Positions 34,819-43,477 of a stretch of 53,067 nucleotides of DNA are shown one piece after another (the first letter of the stretch is position 1; each line of letters starts with the position of its first letter). The notes beneath the pieces are model-generated. The model saw only the letters and a list, made by a program, of their open reading frames with translations, was not told the DNA's origin and did not search any database. The DNA is from CAIRDP01 sp037134895 (GTDB lineage: Bacteria > Bacteroidota > Bacteroidia > Bacteroidales > FEN-979). The stretch covers positions 1 through 53,067 of the forward strand of contig JBAXLI010000024.1 of NCBI GenBank assembly GCA_037134895.1, in the 5' to 3' direction. The translations under genes and the position numbers were made by a program.

Positions 34819-36075
34819 TTAATGAATTTCTTTTTTTATTGAGATTTTATGGGGCAGTTCAACACCACCGTAACTCTGAATTCTATGGTTATTTGTAACA
34901 TAAAATGTCTCTATGTCATCTTTCCAATCATAGAATATTCTTTGCGTTTTATCACACACCGCAGCAGATAATGTATATTTTCCTGATGATAAAAAATTGG
35001 AGATTTCATAGGATACAACAAGCTCCCCCGTTTCAATATCGCCTGTTTCAATTTTTTCGGTAAAGGTATTTGTGGTAAACAAATCGTGGTTGGATTGATC
35101 ACGGATGGTGATGCCAAAAATTAAATCGTTCAGATGTTTTGAAATATGATAACTGACATTAATAAAAAAGGATTCACCGTGATTGAGATTTTTTAATTCT
35201 AATTCATCTTTGTTGCAAATTGAAACTCCCGTTATTTCTACAATTTTCAGAGAATCCTCTTTGACCTGGCTTTCAGAAGGTTGTTCATTCCCCACTTCAT
35301 TTACAGTGACAGATTCTACAGGGGGTTCCTTGATGACATCTGTGTACATGTATTTATTGAGGGCTTCATGAGCTTTTCCGATAAAAGCAGCTTTACCCGA
35401 TTCAAGATACAATACCCGATTTGAATATTTCTGAATTGAAGTTGTTTCATGAGAAACAAAAATTATTGTTTTTCCCTCCTTAATAATTTCCTCAAACACA
35501 TTGAAACATTTAACCTGAAAACTGGCATCTCCTACGGCAAGTACTTCATCCATCAGCAAAATTTCCTTGTTCGCATGGATGGCAACAGAAAAAGCCAACC
35601 TGACATGCATTCCACTTGAATAATTCTTGACCTTCAGATTCATAAAACGCTCCAGCTCTGAAAACTCAACAATCTTATCATATTTTTCATCAATTTCTTT
35701 TTTACTTAACCCCAGGATGGTTCCGTTCAGATATATATTGTCTTTCCCCGATAATTCAGGATTAAAACCCACACCCAACTCCAAAAAAGGAGAGATCGCG
35801 CCATTCACATACACTGAGCCGAAGTCGGGATTGTAAATGCCGGCAAGGATCTTCAGCAAGGTCGATTTTCCACTCCCGTTACGACCAATAATACCAAAAA
35901 ATTCTCCTTTCTTGATTTCAAAAGAGATGTCATTGAGGACATCGAATTTCTCATACGTTGTCTTTTTTCTTAAATTGATAATTCGCTCCCTGATTGTATT
36001 ACGGTTCTCATGAGGGATCTTAAAACTTTTTGAAACCTTGTTAACCCTTATTGCAATGTCTTTCTTCTTCTCCAT
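34819..36075 (-). CDS. wzt: ABC-type polysaccharide exporter ATPase with Wzt C-terminal domain
   Basis: A 418-residue protein. The ATPase half has Walker A GIIGRNGSGKSTLLK (about 63-77), signature KNYSSGMHVRLAFSVA, Walker B EILLMDEVLAVGDASF and the switch His in FVSHETTS. A linker rich in Glu/Val follows (about 245-275). The last 140 residues (VEITGVSICNKDELELKN ... FITIRD-like strands ... GGVELPHKISI) form a Wzt-type beta-sandwich that recognises the finished O-antigen. It powers flipping of undecaprenyl-linked polysaccharide to the periplasm together with the permease encoded upstream, 7 bp away. This establishes an ABC-dependent rather than Wzx/Wzy-dependent pathway for at least one glycan here. 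Confidence 0.93.
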   Translation of the reverse strand: MEKKKDIAIRVNKVSKSFKIPHENRNTIRERIINLRKKTTYEKFDVLNDISFEIKKGEFFGIIGRNGSGKSTLLKILAGIYNPDFGSVYVNGAISPFLELGVGFNPELSGKDNIYLNGTILGLSKKEIDEKYDKIVEFSELERFMNLKVKNYSSGMHVRLAFSVAIHANKEILLMDEVLAVGDASFQVKCFNVFEEIIKEGKTIIFVSHETTSIQKYSNRVLYLESGKAAFIGKAHEALNKYMYTDVIKEPPVESVTVNEVGNEQPSESQVKEDSLKIVEITGVSICNKDELELKNLNHGESFFINVSYHISKHLNDLIFGITIRDQSNHDLFTTNTFTEKIETGDIETGELVVSYEISNFLSSGKYTLSAAVCDKTQRIFYDWKDDIETFYVTNNHRIQSYGGVELPHKISIKKEIH

Positions 36076-36082
36076 GTCGTAT

Positions 36083-36865
36083 TTACATCATCTCTATAAG
36101 ATTCTTCGAAGATCTTTTTAAATACCACAAACTGCCTGAAAAACAAACAATAAAAATAGCAATAAAAATAAAAAGATGGTCTAAACGGGCAATACCATTG
36201 TCGATCAGAGCCGTTCTTGAATGTTCGATAAGCAGAGTCATTGGGTTAATGTATAAAATCGTTTGAACATAAGCAGGTACCGCTGTGATTGGATAGATGA
36301 TCGGACTGGCATAAAACAATACATTTAAAAAGACTTCCCAGATCTGGTTCATGTCACGAACTCTTACATATAAAGGCGCCGCGAAAAAGGAAAAGGTCAG
36401 GGCGATGCCATAAATAAGAATAATGTATACCAGAAATAGGGAAATATGTAAAAGGTTTGGATAAACATGATAGGCGAAAAGAAAAATAAACAGAATGATC
36501 AGGTTAAAGAAAAAAGCCATTGCGCTGTGGACTGTAGCAGAGACGATAACTATCCATTTAGGAATATAAATCTTCTTGAGGATGTATGACTTGGAAACCA
36601 AACTATTCATGCCAACTGTAGTCGCCTCAGCAAAGAATGACCAGAGAATTAACCCCATCAACAAACGGATTGAATAATTTGGGGAATTTTTAAAAAAGAG
36701 ATGGGAAAACACAAAATTCAGCACCAGGAAAATGCAGAAAGGTTTCAGAAAAACCCATATTATACCTAACCACGACCCTTGGTAACGCATTTTCAAGTCG
36801 GTCTTGGCAAGCATCCATATAGTTTCCCAATAGTGTATATGCCTGGTCTGTATTTTCCGCTTCAT
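36083..36865 (-). CDS. wzm: ABC-type polysaccharide exporter permease
   Basis: From the ATG at 36865 this is a 260-residue membrane protein; a GTG at 36934 would add 23 residues and is less likely. The start WETIWMLAKTDLKMRYQGSW followed by LGIIWVFLKPFCIFLVL is the ABC2-type signature of Wzm/TagG/RfbA permeases, and about six membrane segments follow. NQIWEVFLNVLFYASPIIYP near the C-terminus is the second conserved block. It forms the channel for the lipid-linked polysaccharide with the adjacent Wzt ATPase. It is the first gene of the long minus-strand glycan operon, with 113 bp between it and the divergent TPR membrane protein gene. Confidence 0.9.
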   Translation of the reverse strand: MKRKIQTRHIHYWETIWMLAKTDLKMRYQGSWLGIIWVFLKPFCIFLVLNFVFSHLFFKNSPNYSIRLLMGLILWSFFAEATTVGMNSLVSKSYILKKIYIPKWIVIVSATVHSAMAFFFNLIILFIFLFAYHVYPNLLHISLFLVYIILIYGIALTFSFFAAPLYVRVRDMNQIWEVFLNVLFYASPIIYPITAVPAYVQTILYINPMTLLIEHSRTALIDNGIARLDHLFIFIAIFIVCFSGSLWYLKRSSKNLIEMM

Positions 36866-36978
36866 GGAATCGGTAATTTCTTGGAGATTATAGTGAATTC
36901 GGGCGGTGAAATTACTAATTTTCGTGAATCCCACAACAGTACTCCCTGGAAATTTCTAATTTTGCGCCCTCGTTTGGA

Positions 36979-38838
36979 ATGATAAACCGCATGAAATCCT
37001 CTAAGAAACCTGTATTGTCGGCCGCTAAAAAAAGCAAGGCTCCATTGCCCCTTTCCAAACCGTTTTACCTAAAATATCCCTATCTGATCCTTCTCGTTAT
37101 TACGATCATCGTTTATTTTGGTGTGCTTAAACTTGGATTGACCGAACTTGATGATAAATTTTTCATCGTACAAAATGAACATTTTAACAAGGACCTTGGA
37201 AATATCCCCACCGCCTTCGGAAGAGGCTTGTTCGGGCCAACCAATGATCTCTACTACCGTCCTATGCTCCTGGTCGACTTCATTATCGAACATTCATTCT
37301 TTGGTACTAACCCATGGGGATATCACCTTACAAACCTGCTCTTCCACTTGCTGACGGTTTGCCTCTTGTTTGCTTTTCTGAAAAATATCAAAATCCCACT
37401 CACCGACTCACTCATCCTTGCTGCAATCTTTGCAGTACATCCTGTCCTGAGCCAGGCTGTCGCCTGGATCCCCGGCAGAAACGACATGATGCTGATGATC
37501 CTGTTCCTTGCGATTCTTATTTCGGGCATACAATATTATAAGGTTACAGAAAGAAGTGGCCGGGCCATATCCTGGACATATCTAGGAACCCAGTTTATTT
37601 TCCTGATCCTGGCTTTGTTCACCAAGGAAACCGCGGTGGTAATACCCATTGTCGCAGTCCTGATTACAGTATTTGTTCTGAAAAAACCATGGAAATCACT
37701 TCTCCCTTTTATTTTTATCAGCTTTGTTTCGATCCTGATCTGGACCATCTGCCGTTCCTCAGCGACTTTGCTCAACGAACCGGTCCCTCTCTCAAAAATG
37801 ATATCCACGGGAATCAGCCGCATCCCGGCCATGGTTCAATACCTTGGGAAAATTTTCATCCCTGTAAACCTTTCTGTTTACCCTTTAATGGAAGATACTA
37901 CAATGTTTCTGGGCCTTGTTGTCCTTGTATTGCTGGCAGGGCTGATTATTGTTTCAAAATCCTATAAAAACCCGGTTGCCATCATCGGCCTTTTATGGTT
38001 CCTGATCTTCCTGGCCCCTGTACTGATCGTCCCCAAATCACTCAACGACCAGGTATTTGAACACAGGTTGTACATTCCCCTGGTTGGCATACTGATGATC
38101 CTCAGCGAGACAATCCTGTTCAAAAACACATGGAAAGACCAGCAAAAACTATATGTCGCGGTTCCAGTCATCCTTCTGTTCGGGATCATGAGCATGATCA
38201 GGCTACCGCTATTTAAAGATCCGGATACATTCTGGAGGGCTGCCATCAAAGACTCCCCGCATTCCATTATGCCCAGGATGATGAGGGTGAACGGAGATAT
38301 TTCAGCGGAAGAACGGGAACAAATCCGCAGAGAATGTTACATGCTTCCCCAGGATCAGATGATGGTACATTATACCCTTGGAAAGATTTATATGCAGCTT
38401 AATCAATATGATTCGGCTAAGCGACATTTTATTCTTGAATTGCCCTATTCGCAGTTTGCTGATATCTATTACCATCTTGGCCTGATCTACGGCCGGGAGA
38501 AAAATTTCGACAGCACGGTATATTGTTTTGAAAAAGTCGTATCATTGGAGCCAGATCATCCCAATACCCCTGGTATGCAGTCGATGATCAATACTTTAAA
38601 GTTGCAGAATTACATGGACAAAGCACAGAAAGCGATCAATGCCAACCAACCTGATACGGCTGCTTCCTGCCTGCAACAAGTGATCCTGCTCGACCCCGAT
38701 AATGCCCAGGCTCATTATAACCTGGCTGTGCTTTTCTTCAACACAAAGCAAAAACAAAAAGCCAGGGATGTGGTTGCCCGGATGCAATCGAAAGGCATGA
38801 CGGTTACACCTGAATTATTAAAAATGGTACAACAGTGA
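36979..38838 (+). CDS. GT-C/TMTC-like membrane protein with TPR tail (copy 1)
   Basis: A 619-residue inner-membrane protein. The first extracytoplasmic loop carries the acidic pair in LTELDDKFF (about 54-62), then LYYRPMLLVDF, HLTNLLFHLL, HPVLSQAVAWIPGRNDMMLM and FTKETAVVIP. About ten membrane segments are followed from about 440 by TPR-like helices (VHYTLGKIYMQLNQYDSAKR, YYHLGLIYGREKNFDSTVYC, AHYNLAVLFFNTKQKQKARD). This is the plan of TMTC-type O-mannosyltransferases and bacterial relatives. It could glycosylate proteins or glycans in the periplasm. The N-terminus is Lys-rich and cytoplasmic. A second ATG four codons in is possible. The next paralogue overlaps its stop (GTGA). Confidence 0.78.
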   Translation: MINRMKSSKKPVLSAAKKSKAPLPLSKPFYLKYPYLILLVITIIVYFGVLKLGLTELDDKFFIVQNEHFNKDLGNIPTAFGRGLFGPTNDLYYRPMLLVDFIIEHSFFGTNPWGYHLTNLLFHLLTVCLLFAFLKNIKIPLTDSLILAAIFAVHPVLSQAVAWIPGRNDMMLMILFLAILISGIQYYKVTERSGRAISWTYLGTQFIFLILALFTKETAVVIPIVAVLITVFVLKKPWKSLLPFIFISFVSILIWTICRSSATLLNEPVPLSKMISTGISRIPAMVQYLGKIFIPVNLSVYPLMEDTTMFLGLVVLVLLAGLIIVSKSYKNPVAIIGLLWFLIFLAPVLIVPKSLNDQVFEHRLYIPLVGILMILSETILFKNTWKDQQKLYVAVPVILLFGIMSMIRLPLFKDPDTFWRAAIKDSPHSIMPRMMRVNGDISAEEREQIRRECYMLPQDQMMVHYTLGKIYMQLNQYDSAKRHFILELPYSQFADIYYHLGLIYGREKNFDSTVYCFEKVVSLEPDHPNTPGMQSMINTLKLQNYMDKAQKAINANQPDTAASCLQQVILLDPDNAQAHYNLAVLFFNTKQKQKARDVVARMQSKGMTVTPELLKMVQQ

Positions 38839-40532
38839 ACCGAACGGAACCTCTCAGGAAACCAGCAAAAAAAATTGTTAAAAAACCAGTGAAAGTAATT
38901 CCTCTTCCCTGGTATAAGCAGAAAAAATTCATCATTTTTCTTCTTGTTGCTGTTACCTTTCTTGTCTACATCAAAGTTGTCACTCTTGATTTTACTATGC
39001 TTGATGATTCGATCTTCATCAGGGAAAACCAGCCGTTCAACAGTGATATACATAATGTACCAGTCGCTTTTCAGCGCGGTGTGTTCAGCAAGGATAACGA
39101 TTTCTATTACCGGCCAATTTTCCTGGTCGACTTCATACTGGAATCACGTTTTTTTGGTACGACTGTGGCAGGATATCATTTTTCGAACCTTATCTTTCAT
39201 ATTATCTGCGTTCTGCTTTTATATTTGTTTTTAAGAAAACTGAAAATTCCGGAGCCCCATGCCCTGACACTGGGGTTGATTTTTGCTGTTCATCCTGTGC
39301 TTAGCCAGGCCGTGGCCTGGATCCCGGGGCGAAACGATATGCTGCTGATGATCTTTTTTCTTTCAGGACTGATCCTCTCAATTAATTATATTCAGCACGC
39401 CCGTTGGTACCTGTTTGCCGCACAATTGCTCTGTTTCCTCCTGGCTCTGTTTACCAAGGAAACCGCAGCCATGATACCTGTAGTGGCTTTGCCATTGCTT
39501 ATATTTGTCTGCGATGCAAAATGGAAGCAATGGCTCCCTCTTTCTCTGAGCTGGGTGGCTGGAATTTTATTCTGGGTTCTGATCCGTTCCATGGCCCCGC
39601 TGTTGAAACTGAATATGACCGTATGGGAGCTGATACAAAATGGAATACACCGCGCCCCTGCAGCTTTGCAATACCTCGGAAAGATCATTTTCCCTGTTAA
39701 CCTTGCAGTCTTTCCTTCAATTGACCATATTACCCTGGTATGGGGAATACTTGCGGCCGCAGTATTGGCCGGTCTGATTGTATACTCGAAAAGTTATTTC
39801 AAACCCCTTACAATCATTGGAGTTTTATGGTTCATTCTCTTTCTTGTCCCGGTTTTAGTTGTGCCTTCTTCTTTAAATGACCAGGTATTTGAACACCGTC
39901 TTTATATACCGGTTATTGGAATTTTGCTGGTCCTGAGTCAAACCGTGATTTTTCAGCCGGTCTGGAAGGAAAATTTCAAATTAATTGCAGCAGGGGGGAT
40001 CATATTACTTTTCAGCATCATGACCTTTATCCGTCTCGACCTCTTCCAATCCCCCATTACCTTCTGGACCAGGGCAGTTGACGATAATCCGTCTTCAGCT
40101 TATGCTCGTATGATGCTTGGACTGCGGATGACCGACACCACTGAGATGACGAGGTTATTTAATGAAGCCTATGCCCTGAACCCTGATGAAAAGATGCTGA
40201 ACTATTTTTTAGGGAAACTGGCGCTGGATAAGCATCAGGTTGATCTTGCCGAAGGTCATTTGAAAAGGGAGCTGAAACAATCACAGATTCCCGATGATTA
40301 TTTTTTACTCGCAAGAGTCTGTTTTATGAAAAATAAATTAGACAGCGCAGCCTGGTGTCTCGAAAAACTGATTGCCCTGGATCCCCTGCATCCCCAGGGA
40401 AATCATAATTTAGCTCTTCTTTATTATCAGCTTGGCCGGAAAAAAGAAGCATGGACTGTGCTTGAAGCAATGCGGCTCAAGGGGATGGAAATCCCCCAGG
40501 ATTTGTCGGGACTTATCAAAAAGCCTGATTAA
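38835..40532 (+). CDS. GT-C/TMTC-like membrane protein with TPR tail (copy 2)
   Basis: A 565-residue paralogue of the preceding gene, starting at a GTG that overlaps its stop. It has the same blocks: LDFTMLDDSIFIRENQPF (acidic pair), FYYRPIFLVDFILESRFFGT, HPVLSQAVAWIPGRNDMLLM, LFTKETAAMIPVVAL and SLNDQVFEHRLYIPVIGILL. The two share long identical stretches, so this is a fairly recent duplication. The TPR region is shorter (NYFLGKLALDKHQVDLAEGH, YFLLARVCFMKNKLDSAAWC, NHNLALLYYQLGRKKEAWTV). A Lys/Pro-rich N-terminus precedes the first membrane segment. Likely co-translated with copy 1 and acting on a related acceptor. Confidence 0.78.
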   Translation: MNRTEPLRKPAKKIVKKPVKVIPLPWYKQKKFIIFLLVAVTFLVYIKVVTLDFTMLDDSIFIRENQPFNSDIHNVPVAFQRGVFSKDNDFYYRPIFLVDFILESRFFGTTVAGYHFSNLIFHIICVLLLYLFLRKLKIPEPHALTLGLIFAVHPVLSQAVAWIPGRNDMLLMIFFLSGLILSINYIQHARWYLFAAQLLCFLLALFTKETAAMIPVVALPLLIFVCDAKWKQWLPLSLSWVAGILFWVLIRSMAPLLKLNMTVWELIQNGIHRAPAALQYLGKIIFPVNLAVFPSIDHITLVWGILAAAVLAGLIVYSKSYFKPLTIIGVLWFILFLVPVLVVPSSLNDQVFEHRLYIPVIGILLVLSQTVIFQPVWKENFKLIAAGGIILLFSIMTFIRLDLFQSPITFWTRAVDDNPSSAYARMMLGLRMTDTTEMTRLFNEAYALNPDEKMLNYFLGKLALDKHQVDLAEGHLKRELKQSQIPDDYFLLARVCFMKNKLDSAAWCLEKLIALDPLHPQGNHNLALLYYQLGRKKEAWTVLEAMRLKGMEIPQDLSGLIKKPD

Positions 40533-40544
40533 CACAATTAATAT

Positions 40545-42368
40545 ATGGCACAACAAAAACAAAAGGTAAAACCTGGAGCCAGGAAGAAGATAATTGCCGA
40601 ACCTGTTTTTCAGCTGACAAAGGGTCATTGGATCGCAGGGATTAGTCTTGCAGTCTTTGCCTTTATTCTCTACGCGAATACCTTCAATCATGGCTATGTG
40701 CTTGACGATTACAGCGCCATTACAATTAACCGCTTCGTTCAGGAAGGATTTGCTGGCATACCTAAGCTGATGACTGTTGATTTCTGGCATTTTTCGAATA
40801 TGCAGCTGGGATATTACAGGCCCCTGTCGTTGATCACCTTTGCAATGGAGTACCAGTTTTTTGGAGCTGCACCGCATGTAAGTCATTTTTTTAATGTTTT
40901 CTTTTACGCCCTCTCGGTATTATTTGTTTTTCTTGTTCTGAGCCGCCTTCTTTCTTCAGTGAAACCGATTTTTCCATTTCTTATTGCGATCTTATTTGCA
41001 GCCCATCCAATCCATACAGAAGTTATCAATAATATTAAAGGAAGAGATGAATTGCTTAGTTTCCTGAATACTATGGCAATGCTTTATTTTGCCTTATCTT
41101 ATTCCGATCATAAGAAACCCTGGCAGTTTATACTGAGCCTGTTTTTGTTTTATCTTGGTTTGCTTTCCAAAGAGAGCGCCATGACGGGCCTGATCATGCT
41201 GCCCCTGGTCTTTTACTTTTCAGGAAAAGGCAACCTGAAAGAAATAGCAATAAAGACACTTCCATACCTTGCTGTTATATTCCTGTTCTTCATTCAGCGA
41301 AGGATCGCATTGGGCGCAGTCGAGGCAATTGTTCCAAACGATATAATCAACTATCCTTACCGCGAGAACAGTGTGAAAATCTCATCCGCATTCATGCTGT
41401 TCTTATTCGGCATAAAAATGCTGATCCTGCCGTATCCTTTGAGATACGATTATTCCTATAACCAGATCCCGGCTGTTGGATGGGATAGCGTATGGTCAAT
41501 ATTAGGTTTAATTATATTTATCACTTTATTTATTCTTGCCTGGTTTCAGATAAAGAAAAAGACACGCCTTGGATTAGCTATAGGTTTCTATATCATTGCT
41601 TTAATTCCTATGATGGCCTTTACACTGATGAGAGGAGGTATCTTTGCAGAACGAAATATGTTCAGCCCGTCTTTTGGATTTTGTATGGCTATTGTAATGA
41701 TCCCTTTAATATGGGCAAAACCTGAATACCTTTCTGGTAAAGAGTTTTCTGTTGATTCATTGATAAAGCGTCCCCTTCTCCCTATAGCAGTATTGCTTAT
41801 AACTGCAGTATATTCGTTTATAACGTTTTACCGGAATCCGGCCTGGACCGACAGTCTTACGCTATTTGCGACGGATGTGAAAACCGGGGAGAACAGCGCC
41901 CAGAATCAGCTGCATTATGGTTCTGACCTTGTAATGAATGCTGTTCAGGAAAAGGACAGAGAGAAGAAGGACCGGATGGTCAACAAGGGGATATCGGCAA
42001 TCGGCAAGGCCCTGGCGATCTATCCTGATTTTGGAGATGCCCTGTTCAGGTATGGATTTGCTTATGAAGTGAAGCTTACATACAGGCAGGATCCCCGGTA
42101 TGTGGATTCAACCATTTACTATTTCAACAAGGCGATTGAAAATGCACCTACACTATCTGATGCATACAGGCACCTCGGGATCATTTATGAATGGTTATCA
42201 ATGTATGATGTCGCTTCTTTCTATTACAATAAGGCATATGAAATCAATCCGGAATCTCTGGAAGCCAAGCAAAAAGCAGATGAATTAAGGGCAACAAGGG
42301 GGCTTGATGTGAAGGAGAATCCCTTATTGAAAAGACCTCAGTCACCCATGAAAGTAATGTTCAAGTGA
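40545..42368 (+). CDS. GT-C/TMTC-like membrane protein with TPR tail (copy 3, divergent)
   Basis: A 607-residue relative of the two preceding proteins, clearly older in divergence. It shares YVLDDYSAITINRF (acidic pair in the first loop), YYRPLSLITFAMEYQFFG, HPIHTEVINNIKGRDELLSF and LGLLSKESAMTGLIML, and adds FAERNMFSPSFGF, a pattern closer to TMTC-type proteins of other Bacteroidota. The C-terminal TPR part runs from about 470 (DALFRYGFAYEVKLTYRQDP, DAYRHLGIIYEWLSMYDVAS, FYYNKAYEINPESLEAKQKA). It starts 12 bp after copy 2. The three genes form one plus-strand operon, convergent with the response regulator gene. Confidence 0.8.
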   Translation: MAQQKQKVKPGARKKIIAEPVFQLTKGHWIAGISLAVFAFILYANTFNHGYVLDDYSAITINRFVQEGFAGIPKLMTVDFWHFSNMQLGYYRPLSLITFAMEYQFFGAAPHVSHFFNVFFYALSVLFVFLVLSRLLSSVKPIFPFLIAILFAAHPIHTEVINNIKGRDELLSFLNTMAMLYFALSYSDHKKPWQFILSLFLFYLGLLSKESAMTGLIMLPLVFYFSGKGNLKEIAIKTLPYLAVIFLFFIQRRIALGAVEAIVPNDIINYPYRENSVKISSAFMLFLFGIKMLILPYPLRYDYSYNQIPAVGWDSVWSILGLIIFITLFILAWFQIKKKTRLGLAIGFYIIALIPMMAFTLMRGGIFAERNMFSPSFGFCMAIVMIPLIWAKPEYLSGKEFSVDSLIKRPLLPIAVLLITAVYSFITFYRNPAWTDSLTLFATDVKTGENSAQNQLHYGSDLVMNAVQEKDREKKDRMVNKGISAIGKALAIYPDFGDALFRYGFAYEVKLTYRQDPRYVDSTIYYFNKAIENAPTLSDAYRHLGIIYEWLSMYDVASFYYNKAYEINPESLEAKQKADELRATRGLDVKENPLLKRPQSPMKVMFK

Positions 42369-42375
42369 GCTGCCC

Positions 42376-43029
42376 TTATAGTTCAAGAATTCCATATTGA
42401 TATGCGATTTTAACCAGCTGGACAGAATTCTGGAGGTTTAATTTTTTCAGGATATTAGTCTTATGCCTTTCAATGGTTTTATTACTGACGAAAAGCTGCG
42501 CAGCGATCTCTTTGGTTTTCATTCCGTTAGAAATTTTTCGAACAACTTCGATCTCACGTTCAGTCAATGGTTTAAAAATCAGTTCAGACTCAGGATTGTC
42601 GGTCTTTGAATAGTACAACAACATTTGCCGGGAAAGTTCATCAGAAAGGTAAATTTCACCTTTCAGCACAGCCGAAACGGCTTTCTCAATATTTACAACC
42701 GGTTTGTTTTTTGATAAAAACCCTTTTGCCCCATGCCGGAGTATCTTTTTTATGTGCTCCGGATGGTCAAATGTCGAGATCGCTATGATATGAAGCTGAG
42801 GTAAGCCGGTACTAATTTTTTTCAGGTTATCGATCCCATTATGTTTCGACAGGCGAATATCCAGGAAGAGGATGTCGGGTGTTTCCTTTTCAAGGAAATT
42901 TCGCAGATCTTCTCCTTCAAGCTGAGTTCCTGTAACTTCTGCTTTATCAACAGATTTTAAGAATGTTACGAACGCCTGGAGAAAGATTGGCTGTAACTCG
43001 GCAACAATTATTTTTATGGGTTTTTCCAT
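42376..43029 (-). CDS. NarL/LuxR-type response regulator (orphan)
   Basis: From the ATG at 43029 this is a 217-residue two-domain regulator. The receiver has the phospho-acceptor Asp57 in DILFLDIRL, the IISTF-like switch strand (HIIAISTFDHPEHIKKIL) and Lys in GAKGFLSKNKP. Its first acidic site is unusual: where NarL-type proteins have VDDHP it has AELQP, so only one acidic residue (Glu11) is left. The C-terminal LuxR HTH is standard (LTEREIEVVRKISNGMKTKE, then IERHKTNILKKLNLQNSVQL). No histidine kinase is nearby. It is divergent from the surface-protein cluster across 448 bp and could control it (inference). A TTG 11 codons earlier is an unlikely alternative start. Confidence 0.9.
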   Translation of the reverse strand: MEKPIKIIVAELQPIFLQAFVTFLKSVDKAEVTGTQLEGEDLRNFLEKETPDILFLDIRLSKHNGIDNLKKISTGLPQLHIIAISTFDHPEHIKKILRHGAKGFLSKNKPVVNIEKAVSAVLKGEIYLSDELSRQMLLYYSKTDNPESELIFKPLTEREIEVVRKISNGMKTKEIAAQLFVSNKTIERHKTNILKKLNLQNSVQLVKIAYQYGILEL

Positions 43030-43477
43030 GGATGTAATTATCAAATGTGAAAGTTGTAACAAAATTTATCTTAAACCGTAACTTTTCTTTATTTGGAACG
43101 TAAGATTATAAATTTGCCTAAAGATTTTTATTACCATTTTGCTGTTATGGAAAAAATATGCTTATATTTGCCATCAAGTCGAAAAATGTTAATAGATTTG
43201 TATAATTCGTTTAAACTGTTTAATTTTGAACGGCCAAAAGTATTATTTATTGGAGAAAGCAGACATTTTTTATTGGGGATTTCTCCAAAAAATATAATAA
43301 TTCTTAAATACATATAGTGTAACCTTAAACTTTACAGTATTTTCGAACATATTTTAACAGTAAAAAAATGAGTGTGAGTAAAATTTACCTTAAACTTGAA
43401 CTTCCTCCATAGCAACTTCTTCCATTATATATTTTCTCATATACAGAGATTTACAATTATTAACAAACATAAACCTT
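43030..43477. other. 448-bp AT-rich intergenic region
   Basis: Lies between the divergent response regulator gene and the first large surface-protein gene. It holds one good plus-strand promoter candidate (43138-43170) and an extra TAAATTTG box at 43109-43116 without a well-spaced -33 element. A 74-codon frame at 43093-43317 starts with TTG, resembles nothing I know and is AT-rich throughout, so I do not call it a gene. If the promoter is right, the surface-protein transcript has a leader of about 300 nt. Confidence 0.6.
43138..43170 (+). promoter_or_regulatory. Bacteroidota-type promoter (TTTG-N21-TATATTTG)
   Basis: TTTG at 43138-43141 and TATATTTG at 43163-43170 match the -33 and -7 elements (TTTG and TAnnTTTG) with a 21-bp spacer, within the usual 19-21 bp. 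It would start transcription near 43177 toward the 43.5-53 kb surface-protein cluster. This is the best promoter match seen in the window. Confidence 0.5.

Noticed and set aside
38821..38850. Frameshift between the first two TMTC-like genes
   Set aside because: Both proteins have complete N- and C-termini. The GTGA overlap is a normal coupled stop-start, not a broken single gene.
43093..43317. 74-codon frame in the long intergenic region
   Set aside because: It starts with TTG, overlaps the best promoter candidate, resembles no known family and has the composition of non-coding AT-rich DNA.
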